Part shown: positions 14,833 to 23,279 of the stretch, piece after piece
Layout of the letters: the number at the start of each line of letters is the position of its first letter
How positions within the stretch are numbered: position 1 is the first letter of the stretch
DNA from: Anaerolineaceae bacterium UBA5311
GTDB taxonomy: Bacteria; Chloroflexota; Anaerolineae; Anaerolineales; Anaerolineaceae
Assembly (NCBI GenBank): GCA_002411175.1
Contig: DHRN01000025.1
Location: 1 to 24,997 of the forward strand
DNA length: 24,997 nucleotides
Direction: 5' to 3'
Translations under genes and position numbers: made by a program
Notes under the pieces: generated by a model
Database searches by the model: none
The model's input: only the letters and a program-made list of their open reading frames with translations
Told to the model about the DNA's origin: nothing

Positions 14833-16152
14833 TTAAAAGAACTGTTTATCCGGGACGATGCCCAGACGGTGTGCCTCTTCACGGATCGACTCTCTGAAAT
14901 CGGGATGGGCGATTTTGATCAAGGCTTCCATTCTGTTTCTGACTGAAAGCCCACGCAGTTGAGCACTGCCGTATTCAGTGACGATGGTATCCACGTCCTG
15001 GCTGGGCACAGTCACCCCCGCTCCAGGAGCCAGGGTCGGGACAATGGTTGAAATCGTGCCGTTTTTCGCGGTGGAACGCAGGGCAATGATGCCCTTGCCG
15101 CCTTCCGACATTTGCGCGCCGCGGTGGGTATCCAACTGTCCGCCGGTACCGCTGAAATGGCGCGTGCCCAATGACTGTGAACACACCTGTCCGATCACAT
15201 CCACCTCGATGGCAGTGTTGATGCTGATCATGCGGTAGTTTTGGGCAATAACATATGGGTTATTTACATAGCTGCCGCGCATCAGGAGCACATCGGGGCT
15301 TTCGTCCATGAAGTCGTAAAGCGATTGCGTGCCGATGGCAAAAGTGGCAACAATTTTGCCGGGCAGCAGCGTCTTGCGGCTCCCGTCCACCGCTCCAGAC
15401 GCGCAGAGTTTGTAGACGCCGTCAACCAACAATTCGGAGTGAATGCCAAGGTGCTTGCGATCCGAGATGAAATCTGCAACAGCGGTAGGCATGCCGCCGA
15501 TACCAAGCTGGATCGTAGAGCCATCATCGATAAATTCGGCTACGTGATGACCAATCAACTCATCGATTTCATTAGGGGTTGCCGAAGGCACCTGCACCAG
15601 GGGGCTGTCAAATTCAACAAAATAGTCAACCATGGAAAGCGGTATAACCACATCTCCATCTGTCCAGGGCAGATTTCGGTTGACTTCGAGGATCACAATA
15701 TCCGCGGTATCGATCATTTCGCGTTCAGCAACCGCGCCCATGGAAATGGAGATCATTCCGTCTGCGTTAGGCGGAGTGCAAACGCCAAGCATCATGTCAA
15801 GGCGACCGCCATGCCCGATCAGCTTGTCGGTGGCAGCCCTATGCAGGTTGTTCGGCGTATAAGAAACACGTCCTTCCGGGTGTACTGCCCGGTCCGGTGC
15901 GCCATAGAACCAGTTTTCGTTGAAGAAGCGCCCTTCCATCTCCGGTTTCATGAAGATGTCATAAGCGCGCATTGGCAGGCAGGTCCAGGTGGTAATATTT
16001 TCGAGGCGATCAGCTTGCCTGGCCAACTCTTCGAGCATGCCCACAGGTTCAGAAGCCGCAATGCCGATGGAGAGCGTCATGCCCGACTGAACCATGCCAA
16101 CCGCATCGGTCATGTCGATAAGCTTACTTTTATATTCCTCTTGCCAACTCAT
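14833..16152 (-). CDS. Family I CoA-transferase (acetyl-CoA hydrolase / 4-hydroxybutyrate CoA-transferase type)
   Basis: A 439-residue enzyme of the AbfT/Cat2 group, which moves CoA between acyl-CoA and a free carboxylate. Conserved parts are GIGGMPTAVADFI (217-229), GIHSELLVDG (236-245), where E240 aligns with the catalytic glutamate of the family, EVDVIGQVCS, SGTGGQLDTHRGA and AHPDFRESI near the end. The length fits the family (about 430-440). The ribosome site is weak, but MSWQEEYKSKLI matches the usual N-terminus, and the ATG lies 14 nt after the ketosynthase-like gene. It could activate an acid brought in by the transporter, or release acetate or butyrate. The exact acid is unknown. Confidence 0.87.
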   Translation of the reverse strand: MSWQEEYKSKLIDMTDAVGMVQSGMTLSIGIAASEPVGMLEELARQADRLENITTWTCLPMRAYDIFMKPEMEGRFFNENWFYGAPDRAVHPEGRVSYTPNNLHRAATDKLIGHGGRLDMMLGVCTPPNADGMISISMGAVAEREMIDTADIVILEVNRNLPWTDGDVVIPLSMVDYFVEFDSPLVQVPSATPNEIDELIGHHVAEFIDDGSTIQLGIGGMPTAVADFISDRKHLGIHSELLVDGVYKLCASGAVDGSRKTLLPGKIVATFAIGTQSLYDFMDESPDVLLMRGSYVNNPYVIAQNYRMISINTAIEVDVIGQVCSQSLGTRHFSGTGGQLDTHRGAQMSEGGKGIIALRSTAKNGTISTIVPTLAPGAGVTVPSQDVDTIVTEYGSAQLRGLSVRNRMEALIKIAHPDFRESIREEAHRLGIVPDKQFF

Positions 16153-16166
16153 TAATCACGCTGCTT

Positions 16167-17174
16167 TCAGGGCATGATGAAACATGTGGCAGCCTGGTTG
16201 TAACCCACACCAGAACCACAGAAAACTACGCGCATGCCAGAGGTGATCTTAGCCTGCTGGATGGCATCGTGGAAGGCGATCGGAAGACAGGCTGAACCCA
16301 TATAGCCCCATTTGTCCATAATGTAGTGCGCTTTTTCAACGGGGAGTCCCAAATTATCCATAACAAGTTTGATGCTGTTCACGTTTACCTGGGTAAAAAT
16401 GATGTGGTCGATGTCTTCCAGCTCAAAACCGCCATTGGCTGCGCATTCCCGTACTCTGGCAGGCCAACCTTCATGATTGACTGTGGGTGGGAAGGGAGTC
16501 ACAAGTTTTACCTTGGTTCGTCCCGCTTCAACGCTTTCGACAGTTGCCGGTTCATAAGTTCCCCCGGAATAAATGCCCCAGTGCTTGTGATATGAGCCGT
16601 CTGCTTTGATCGAGCTTGAAACATATCCGGGCTTGTCAGAAGCGCCTATAACAGCCGCCCCGGCGCCATCCCCATAGAAAAAGGAGGTGACGTCGTGTTT
16701 GACATCCGCGAGTTTGTGCATCATGTAAGCGCCGATCACGAGGATGTGCTTGAGGTGCGGATTGGTCGCAATTAATCCGGCAGCCTGTGCCAGGGCGGTC
16801 GGGAAGGAAGCACAGGCGCAGCCGACATCCCAGGTGCCCGCGTTGACACAGCCGAGCTTATACTGGGTAACAACCGAGGTTGCTGGCGTGATGTAATCGG
16901 GGCTGTCTGTGCCCACGATCACCAGGTCGATATCTTCGGGTGTCAGACCAGCATCGGCGATGGCGGCTTTGCCGGCTTCTACAGCCAGGTCGGAGGTCGC
17001 CCAGTCTTCAGGTGCGTAAAAACGGGTTTTGATACCGCTGCTGGCTTCGAATTTGAAAACTACTTCTGCCAGCTTTTCACTTATCTCTCCCATCCATTGG
17101 GAAAAGGTTTCGTTAGTGATTTCAATTTCGGGAATGTACATCCCGGTGCCTATGATATTTGCGTATCGTGTCAT
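16167..17174 (-). CDS. Ketoacyl synthase III (FabH)-like protein lacking the catalytic His and Asn
   Basis: A 335-residue thiolase-fold protein of the KASIII family. The acyl-accepting cysteine is kept: TWDVGCACASFPTAL aligns C121 with FabH Cys112. The two decarboxylation residues are not. FTQVNVNSI (260-268) aligns with the FabH PHQANLRI segment and puts T261 at His244. WGYMGSACLP (289-298) aligns with YGNTSAASIP and puts Y291 at Asn274. The DGAGAAV glycine loop (169-175) is normal. Loss of both residues argues against malonyl decarboxylation and for another reaction at the cysteine, such as acyl transfer or condensation without decarboxylation. It lies between an SDR reductase (20 nt) and a CoA-transferase (14 nt), which suggests work on CoA-linked short acyl chains. 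Probably not the housekeeping fabH. Confidence 0.8.
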   Translation of the reverse strand: MTRYANIIGTGMYIPEIEITNETFSQWMGEISEKLAEVVFKFEASSGIKTRFYAPEDWATSDLAVEAGKAAIADAGLTPEDIDLVIVGTDSPDYITPATSVVTQYKLGCVNAGTWDVGCACASFPTALAQAAGLIATNPHLKHILVIGAYMMHKLADVKHDVTSFFYGDGAGAAVIGASDKPGYVSSSIKADGSYHKHWGIYSGGTYEPATVESVEAGRTKVKLVTPFPPTVNHEGWPARVRECAANGGFELEDIDHIIFTQVNVNSIKLVMDNLGLPVEKAHYIMDKWGYMGSACLPIAFHDAIQQAKITSGMRVVFCGSGVGYNQAATCFIMP

Positions 17175-17194
17175 TTTTCTTTCTTCCAGTCAAA

Positions 17195-17959
17195 TTACGT
17201 GCCTAAAACAATGCCGCCATCAACACTGATGACCGCGCCATGAACGTACGAAGATTCATCACTGGCAAGCCAGGCGTAAGCTTTGGCGATTTCTTCAGGT
17301 TTGCCCAACCTCTTGAGGGGTGTACTGGCAGCCATGCCATCGAGCACTTTTTCGGGCATTTTCTGAACCATCTCAGTGAGGATAAAACCCGGAGCAACTG
17401 CATTGACGCGGATCTGGTATTTACCCAGCTCCCGTGCCCAGGTTTTGGTCATGCCGATTACAGCAAACTTGGTGGCAGCATAATTGGTCTGACCGAAATT
17501 GCCATAGAGACCGACCACGCTCGAAGCACTGACGATCGAGCCGCCGCCTTGTTTGATCATATAAGGGACGACAGCCTGGGTGCAATTGAAAACGCCTTTC
17601 AGGTTGACAGCAATCACTGCGTCGAAGGCGTCTTCGCCCATCTGACCAACAACTTCACCCTCTTTGAACTTGACAAACTGCCCGTCACGGGTAATGCCAG
17701 CGTTGTTGATCAGGACATCGATGTGACCGTAGTGTTTGGCGACTTCGTCAATCCAATCCTGAACTTCCTGGCGATCAACTACATTGACTTTCCAAAAGCT
17801 GGCATCGTTGCCCAGCTGTTGGGCGAGGGCATTCCCTGCTTCTTCATTAACGTCACAGATAACAACTTTGGCGCCCTCGGCAGCGAATTTTTCAGCTGTG
17901 GCTTTACCGATTCCCGCGGCTCCGCCGGTGATGATACATACTTTATCTTTTAACAGCAC
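17195..17959 (-). CDS. SDR-family 3-oxoacyl reductase (FabG/PhaB-like)
   Basis: A 254-residue classical short-chain dehydrogenase. The nucleotide-binding motif is TGGAAGIGKA (11-20), followed by NNAG (85-88), N119, S147 and Y160xxxK164. D36 at the end of beta-2 (VVICDVNE) would favour NADH. The likely reaction is reduction of a 3-oxoacyl-CoA or -ACP, or its reverse. I chose the GTG at 17959, with AAAGGAG six bases upstream; the in-frame TTG at 17992 would add 11 residues that do not fit the family. It is the first gene of the run and 20 nt before the ketosynthase-like gene, so the two may act in sequence. A few extra residues lie around 98-106 (KFKEGEVVG). Confidence 0.87.
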   Translation of the reverse strand: MLLKDKVCIITGGAAGIGKATAEKFAAEGAKVVICDVNEEAGNALAQQLGNDASFWKVNVVDRQEVQDWIDEVAKHYGHIDVLINNAGITRDGQFVKFKEGEVVGQMGEDAFDAVIAVNLKGVFNCTQAVVPYMIKQGGGSIVSASSVVGLYGNFGQTNYAATKFAVIGMTKTWARELGKYQIRVNAVAPGFILTEMVQKMPEKVLDGMAASTPLKRLGKPEEIAKAYAWLASDESSYVHGAVISVDGGIVLGT

Positions 17960-18038
17960 AGTTTTCTCCTTTACCTCAACAAAATAAGACAAACAAAAGT
18001 TGTCATCCCCTTATATCGTTGTTTATATCAAGAACGAG

Positions 18039-18057
18039 TTACAAATTGGTTACAAAG
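18039..18057. promoter_or_regulatory. Direct repeats TTACAAA upstream of the SDR gene (candidate operator)
   Basis: TTACAAA occurs at 18039-18045 and 18050-18056, one helical turn (11 bp) apart. The second lies in TTGGTTACAAAG (18046-18057), which is found again at 13667-13678. On the minus strand TATAAA- and TATAAG-like sequences follow toward the gene, but no -35/-10 pair of good spacing is clear. An activator or repressor site is plausible; the adjacent MalT/BTAD protein is a candidate. Confidence 0.3.
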
Positions 18058-18181
18058 CTGGAGGAATTTGGAATGAATCTTCGCGTTTTTTTGTTATCAG
18101 CTACGAGGCAAACCCTTCATTACCAACTGTTTTGCCATTATGCCACTCACCTGGAATTGATGGTGTTTTTTTGATTCGATT

Positions 18182-18219
18182 TTCTCTCACTTCCCTGCCC
18201 CCCTCTAAGGAGGGGGTCG
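18182..18219. repeat. Dispersed 38-bp C-rich hairpin element, copy 2
   Basis: The second copy of the element at 33-70, with 33 of 38 positions alike. CCCCCTC, a 4-nt loop and GAGGGGG can fold. It lies 43 nt beyond the 3' end of the MalT/BTAD gene and might act as a transcription end, although no T-run follows. Otherwise 17960-18261 holds only the candidate operator and no gene. Confidence 0.55.
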
Positions 18220-18261
18220 TTATCGCTGCCCCGCTCCCAGCTCCCTGTACCCGATCACCCA

Positions 18262-21200
18262 TCAGCCATGAGCTAACAACTCCTGGTACAACGCAATCAA
18301 TTCTTCCGGCTCGTAGCCGGGACCATACTCTTTCTGGTAGACATCTACCGCCTGTTGATACACCTTTCGCAGCATGGTGTCATTACCCATATAATGGTAA
18401 ATTCGCATCTGGCATTGGTACCCTGATGCAAGCAGCGGCTCCTGGCGAACCAGGCGATTGCTCAGTTCCAACCCCTGGTCATAATCCTTCAACTGAATTG
18501 CAGTCTCAATCACCTTCCCGATGCAATCCAGGTAGAGCCGGTGAAAATATTGCACCTCGGGCATAAAGAATTCCTGCAAGGCTTCCCCTTCCAGCAAGCG
18601 CCCTTTGTACAGATCGAGCGCGGTCTGGCGGTCTTTCAAATTTGAACTGAGAGCCAATTTCTCAAATTCTTCAAAATCCACATAAATCTTGATATCCGCG
18701 TTTAGCTGATATTGATCTCCGTTACGAATGACAAACACCGGGCTCTCCCTGGACGGTCGGTCTGGTTCGAGTGCCTGGTTAAGTGCGCTGAGGGTTACTT
18801 TGAAATTGTTATTCGCCGTGGATTCGTCGGAATCAGGCCAGAAATACAGTGAAAGCTGGTCTTTGCTGATCCCTTTTGTACGGTTCAGTGCTAATGCCTG
18901 CAGCATCTGCCGCGCCTTCTCCCGCTTCCATTGATCAGTACCAATCAAGGCTTTTCCCTTGCGCACCTCAAAACCACCCAAAAGTCGTAAACTCAGGCTG
19001 TAACCGGGATGATAATTCCCACCGGACTGAGAGTCAGACAGCAGCAGGTTGACCAGATCTTGCTGGATATGCTTTTCTTTTGCCCAGTAGAGCAGCGGGA
19101 AAAAGATGCAGGGATCGTCTGCCCCCAACAAGCTGGGGCGATTTAGCAGAAATTGATAATTATGCTTTTGGATCAGTTCCAGACTTTGCTCAAGAAAAAG
19201 GATGGCAGAGTTGGCATAGCCTTGTTTTTGAGCTGTATAGGCTTGCCACAACAAAACCGCAGCCTTCGCCAGGCAATCTCCAACTTTATCCGCCAGCGGG
19301 TCTGCCACCGAGAGGATATCACTGGCAGCATCGTATTCTCCCGCCAAAGCCAAAGCAGCCCCGAGTGAGATTCTCACCAATAAGCCAATCCATTCATCAC
19401 CTGCATTGTTTGCTATCACCAACGCATTTTCGGCAATCCGTTTGGCTTCATCCAAATACCCGGCATAACCCACCAGGCGGCATAAACCCCAAAGGGGTTC
19501 CACGTGGATACGCGCGATATTTACATTCTGGATAGCAAACTCATATAGTTTCCGGATGTGCTGGATGCCCTGGTTGTCCAAACCCTGGCGCAGGTCGAGC
19601 TGCAGGGCATGTCCAAGACGAATTTTTGCTACCGACTCCACGTAGCCGGCCTGGAGCTGCCGTGAAACCTGCAAACCTTGTTCAGCGGACTTCCTTGCCA
19701 GGTCGGGCTCACCTTTTAGTGAATGGAACAACGAGAGCAAAAGTGTCGATTCACGGTGAAAACGCTGCGGGCGGGATAGTGAAACCTCAGCGGTTGCGCT
19801 ATCGAGCTTTTCCAGCAGACGGATCCCCTCTTCAAGCTTGCCCGCCCGAAGAAACAAGCGCGCCCGGATGTAAGCCTGGGCTTCGGAATTTTGACTGGAA
19901 AGCTCCTGTGCCTTTTGCAAGCTTTGCTCCGCTTCGGGCAAAGCGCCCTGGTTAACCTGGTTTTCAGCGATTTGCGTTAGCAGGCTGGAGACCTCCAGCG
20001 GGTATTCAACAGGGTCAAGCAAAGCCAGGGCATGATCAAGCAGTTTATTGGCGTTGACCGGTCTGAGCGTGTCAAGGTAAACCTGGGCTTGCCCGCGCAT
20101 AGCCAGGCTGGTTCCCCAGGAATTGTCCTGGTTTTGATAAAGTCGCTGGGCAGTGCGGTAAGATTCGAGTGCCTGGTCAAAGCGCGCTTCCATGCGGTCA
20201 ATCTCTCCCAGCAGATAATTTCCATAGGGATAGCTATTCAATTCTTCGGGAGGTATTTGCTCGAGCCAGAAACGGACGCTTTGTTTTAAGCCCGACTGCA
20301 GCAGCCGGTCTCCGACATTGTCCAGGATCTGGCGGATACGCGCAAAATCGCCAGCCGAGATAAGGTGTGCGATCGCTCTTTCCCAATAATGGTGCGCGCT
20401 GTAATAGCTGGCTACTTTCCGGTGAAGAGCCCTGGCTTTTTCGGGGTTTTTCTGCAGCTGAGCCAGAAGGAATTCTTTGAAAATGTGGTGATAGCGCAAA
20501 ACATCCGGCTTGAGCTGTTCGATAAACAGCCCCGATTTATACAACTCGCTGAGCGTGCTGGCGCTGTCCTGGGTGTCCATCAAAAAATCGCAGGTATCAA
20601 CATCCAGGAATTGCAAAATCGAGGTATGCAACAAGAATTCCTGGTGTCCTTCGGTCTGCATATCAAGCACTTCTTCCGCCAGATATTCAAAGAGATTTGC
20701 AAGTGAGATCTTATCCTCATAAAGCAGGTCGTCCAGGTTCATCTGCGGATAAGCCCTGATGGATTGCCAGACCACCTGCAAGCCAATCGCCCAGCCTTCG
20801 GTGCGTTGGTGTAAAAGCGAAACCTCTTCCGGGTCGAGCGGCAGTTGGTAGGTCGAATTGTAGAGCTGTTGTGTTTCGTCTTGTGTAAAACTCAGGGAGT
20901 CCTTGTCCAGCTCCAGCAATTTTCCATGGATACGCCAGTTGTTCATTGAAGGGAAGCTTATGGGCAGGCGGCTGATAATCATAACGTGCAAGGTGGCGGG
21001 AAGGTGATTGATGAACCAATCCATCATCTTCAGGATTTCATCGGAATCGCCCACCCCCTGGAAGTCGTCCAGCACCAGGAGAGCCGGCTGTGTCAGACCA
21101 AGGCAAAGCGAGTTGAGCAGGGCTGTCAAACATTCCTGGAAGCTCGCCTGGCTGTCTTCCAAAACTCGCAATGCTGGTTGACCGAGCTTTTTTCCACCCT

Positions 21201-21468
21201 GGTTGAATACTGTGCAGAGATAGGTTAGGAAAAGGCGCGGGTCGAGCTCGTTACGGGAGACCGTATACCAAAAAACCGGGCAATCAAGGCTTTGGGTGAG
21301 CGTCAGGGCAGAGGTCGTTTTTCCATAGCCAGTTTCACAGGTCAATACAGTGAATGGGTAGGAGAGGCTTTCGCGCAGCAGAGCCTGCACTCGCGGGCGG
21401 GCGAGAATGGAACTGCGCTGCGCCGGTGGCGTGAGCTTGCTGAGAATGATCTGATGGCGGTTGGTCAT
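18262..21468 (-). CDS. MalT-like STAND ATPase with C-terminal winged helix and BTAD domain
   Basis: A 1068-residue transcription regulator. The N-terminal MalT-type nucleotide-binding domain has Walker A GYGKTT (47-52) and Walker B LLVLDDFQ (130-137). A long array of TPR-like helical repeats follows at about 350-800. An OmpR/SARP-type winged helix sits near 826-925 (SLRLLGGFEV, then FWPDSDESTANNNFKVTLSALN), and a BTAD helical domain closes the protein (about 930-1068). In classical SARPs the winged helix is N-terminal; here it is at the far end. STAND proteins switch to an active oligomer on binding a small inducer and ATP. The ATG has no ribosome site, and a promoter may lie only about 15 nt upstream. 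It sits directly upstream of the SDR-transporter operon on the same strand, so it may control it. No target is proven. Confidence 0.85.
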   Translation of the reverse strand: MTNRHQIILSKLTPPAQRSSILARPRVQALLRESLSYPFTVLTCETGYGKTTSALTLTQSLDCPVFWYTVSRNELDPRLFLTYLCTVFNQGGKKLGQPALRVLEDSQASFQECLTALLNSLCLGLTQPALLVLDDFQGVGDSDEILKMMDWFINHLPATLHVMIISRLPISFPSMNNWRIHGKLLELDKDSLSFTQDETQQLYNSTYQLPLDPEEVSLLHQRTEGWAIGLQVVWQSIRAYPQMNLDDLLYEDKISLANLFEYLAEEVLDMQTEGHQEFLLHTSILQFLDVDTCDFLMDTQDSASTLSELYKSGLFIEQLKPDVLRYHHIFKEFLLAQLQKNPEKARALHRKVASYYSAHHYWERAIAHLISAGDFARIRQILDNVGDRLLQSGLKQSVRFWLEQIPPEELNSYPYGNYLLGEIDRMEARFDQALESYRTAQRLYQNQDNSWGTSLAMRGQAQVYLDTLRPVNANKLLDHALALLDPVEYPLEVSSLLTQIAENQVNQGALPEAEQSLQKAQELSSQNSEAQAYIRARLFLRAGKLEEGIRLLEKLDSATAEVSLSRPQRFHRESTLLLSLFHSLKGEPDLARKSAEQGLQVSRQLQAGYVESVAKIRLGHALQLDLRQGLDNQGIQHIRKLYEFAIQNVNIARIHVEPLWGLCRLVGYAGYLDEAKRIAENALVIANNAGDEWIGLLVRISLGAALALAGEYDAASDILSVADPLADKVGDCLAKAAVLLWQAYTAQKQGYANSAILFLEQSLELIQKHNYQFLLNRPSLLGADDPCIFFPLLYWAKEKHIQQDLVNLLLSDSQSGGNYHPGYSLSLRLLGGFEVRKGKALIGTDQWKREKARQMLQALALNRTKGISKDQLSLYFWPDSDESTANNNFKVTLSALNQALEPDRPSRESPVFVIRNGDQYQLNADIKIYVDFEEFEKLALSSNLKDRQTALDLYKGRLLEGEALQEFFMPEVQYFHRLYLDCIGKVIETAIQLKDYDQGLELSNRLVRQEPLLASGYQCQMRIYHYMGNDTMLRKVYQQAVDVYQKEYGPGYEPEELIALYQELLAHG

Positions 21469-21482
21469 GATGGATTTATTTT

Positions 21483-21511
21483 ACTTTACACTGGTAATTT
21501 AACGTTGTCAT
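21483..21511 (-). promoter_or_regulatory. Possible promoter of the MalT/BTAD gene
   Basis: Read on the minus strand, ATGACA (21511-21506) and TAAAGT (21488-21483) are 17 bp apart. Transcription would begin about ten bases before the ATG, leaving room for hardly any leader. This fits the absence of a ribosome site and would make the mRNA nearly leaderless. The match to consensus is modest. Confidence 0.35.
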
Positions 21512-21807
21512 TCCCAAGGATGCGTGATTCTTATCTTCTCATAACAAATGGAAACATGATGCCGGGGGCGAAACTAATTGCCCAATTGTTCCCTGCCTAA
21601 AGCAACTCCTACACTTTACCCCAGTCAAAAATTGAGCGCTTTTGCTACCTCTGGAAATCATCAGCCTATTCATCCAGGCAAAAAAACGCAGGCGCTGCAG
21701 TCTACCCGAACGTCGGCTTTATGGGTTCCCCCAGGATACAGCTTTTCAATTCAAAAAGAAAGACCATTGAGAAAAAACTAAGCGGGATTCCCCAGCCAGC
21801 AGGCATG
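21512..21807. other. Non-coding spacer without recognised features
   Basis: Short open frames here look like chance. I see no tRNA, repeat shared with the other spacers, or promoter of good quality between the presumed BTAD promoter and the hairpin downstream of the aminopeptidase. Confidence 0.5.
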
Positions 21808-21839
21808 AACAAGGAGCGATCATTAGACCGCTCCTTGTT
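21808..21839 (-). terminator. Hairpin after the aminopeptidase gene
   Basis: AACAAGGAGCG (21808-21818) pairs over 11 bp with CGCTCCTTGTT (21829-21839), loop 10 nt. It lies 24 nt after the aminopeptidase stop. The T-run on the minus strand is short (CTTGTTC), so termination may be partial; position and stem quality still favour a terminator. Confidence 0.65.
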
Positions 21840-21863
21840 TCCTATACACAGTCGAATGGCTGT

Positions 21864-23093
21864 CTATATCTGCCAGTCACCATCTTTCAGCAAAACTATT
21901 TCGGTACCGTCTTCCTTAATCCCGCTGACGGTCACGTCTTTTGAGCCAACCATGAAGTCGACATGAATAAGAGAATTGTTCATGCCCAGTTTGCGGTTTT
22001 CTTCTTCACTGCGCTGCGCAGCCCCTTCAAGGTTCTCGCTGTAAGCTGCGCCCAACGCAAAGTGGCACGAGGCATTCTCATCAAACAAGGTATTCTTGAA
22101 CAAAATTCCGGTGTTGCTGATTGGAGAATTATCCGGCACAAGGGCGATCTCGCCCAGACGTTTGGCGCCTTCGTCCATATCGAGCAAATCATCCAAAATC
22201 TGTTTGCCGACCTGAGCGTCATAATCGACCACCTTGCCGTCTTTGAAAGTGAAGTGGAATTTATCCACGATCTGTCCGCGTACCGACAGCGGCATGGTCG
22301 CGCGTAGGGTACCATCCACACGGTCAGCATCGGGCATGCTAAAAACTTCTTCGGTTGGAATGTTGGGGAAGAAGCGATCGCCTTTCTCGCTGAAACCGGA
22401 ACCTCCTTCCCAGACATGGTTTTTCACCAACCCAACCATCAGGTCGGTACCGGGACCCTGGTAATGGATTCGATCAAAACGGGCATCGTTCAGGAATTTT
22501 CGATTGGCTTTTAGCTTGAGATCGTGTTCTTCCCAGGCAGCGATCGGATCCGGCTGGTCAACACGGGTCGCCATAAAGATGTTTTCCCACAGTTTTTGCA
22601 TACCTTCTTCTTCAGGCAATTCCGGGAAGGCTGCCTCAGCCCAGGCTGGGCAAGCGACAGCAGCAATGCACCACTTTACTTTGTTTTGCATGGTGTAATG
22701 CTGAATGCGCTTGCTTGCTTTGCCGGCAACCTTCTGCCACCTGGCAATACGGGCAGGGTCGGCAGGCTTAAGCAGGTCGGGGTTGGGGGCATACAGATTG
22801 ACAACGTTATAATTGTCTTTAAACAGGTTTTCGTTAAAATCGACCAGATATTCCGGGAAGGTCTCGAAGGCTTCATCCGTAGCTTCCAGGTAGCGGTCGA
22901 GAGTGATTGTGTCGTCCGAAAATTCCAGGCGGACGTCACTGACGCCATTCTGATATGCCTTTTTCGCCACCAGGCGTGCCAGGGGTAATGAGTGTTCGCT
23001 CATACGAATACTAAGCTTGTCATCTTTATGCAAGCCAAGCCCAATATTTACGATAAGATCAGCATACTTTTCCAAACTTTGATTTATGTTCAT
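21864..23093 (-). CDS. Aminopeptidase, M29 family (AmpS/PepS/aminopeptidase T type)
   Basis: A 409-residue, two-metal, cytoplasmic aminopeptidase with broad preference for N-terminal residues. It aligns at constant offset with the known M29 ligands: E249 (NIPTEEVF), E315 (LGEIAL), H344 (CHFALG), Y351 (YSENL), H377 and D379 (IHVDFM). The length matches the family (about 408-413). GGAGG lies upstream of the ATG. It is transcribed alone, divergently from infC, with 186 bp between the starts. Its role is probably recycling of peptides from protein turnover. No feature ties it to the neighbouring operons. Confidence 0.95.
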   Translation of the reverse strand: MNINQSLEKYADLIVNIGLGLHKDDKLSIRMSEHSLPLARLVAKKAYQNGVSDVRLEFSDDTITLDRYLEATDEAFETFPEYLVDFNENLFKDNYNVVNLYAPNPDLLKPADPARIARWQKVAGKASKRIQHYTMQNKVKWCIAAVACPAWAEAAFPELPEEEGMQKLWENIFMATRVDQPDPIAAWEEHDLKLKANRKFLNDARFDRIHYQGPGTDLMVGLVKNHVWEGGSGFSEKGDRFFPNIPTEEVFSMPDADRVDGTLRATMPLSVRGQIVDKFHFTFKDGKVVDYDAQVGKQILDDLLDMDEGAKRLGEIALVPDNSPISNTGILFKNTLFDENASCHFALGAAYSENLEGAAQRSEEENRKLGMNNSLIHVDFMVGSKDVTVSGIKEDGTEIVLLKDGDWQI

Positions 23094-23193
23094 AGTAATT
23101 ATCCTCCAGCCCTTATTTTACCCGGTAGGACTGTAGATGGACACTATTTGACCATATCTCTCGTTGAATCGCTTAATTGCACTACAATAAATG

Positions 23194-23223
23194 TTGACGA
23201 AATATTTTAGCCTATGGTAATAT
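23194..23223 (+). promoter_or_regulatory. Promoter of infC
   Basis: TTGACG (23194-23199) and TAATAT (23218-23223) with an 18-bp spacer closely match the SigA consensus. The leader to the infC start would be about 50 nt. Confidence 0.6.
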
Positions 23224-23279
23224 AAAGCAACGCCGAAATTTAATTTTCAACCAAATAAAGACTGAAGGAGATAAAGAAG

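Noticed and set aside
15241..16155. 304-codon open frame on the plus strand opposite the CoA-transferase
   Set aside because: His/Arg/Asn-rich translation without family motifs, fully antisense to a well-conserved enzyme gene; a mirror effect of codon use.
17240..17953. 237-codon open frame opposite the SDR gene
   Set aside because: Antisense to all SDR motifs, no motif of its own and no ribosome site.
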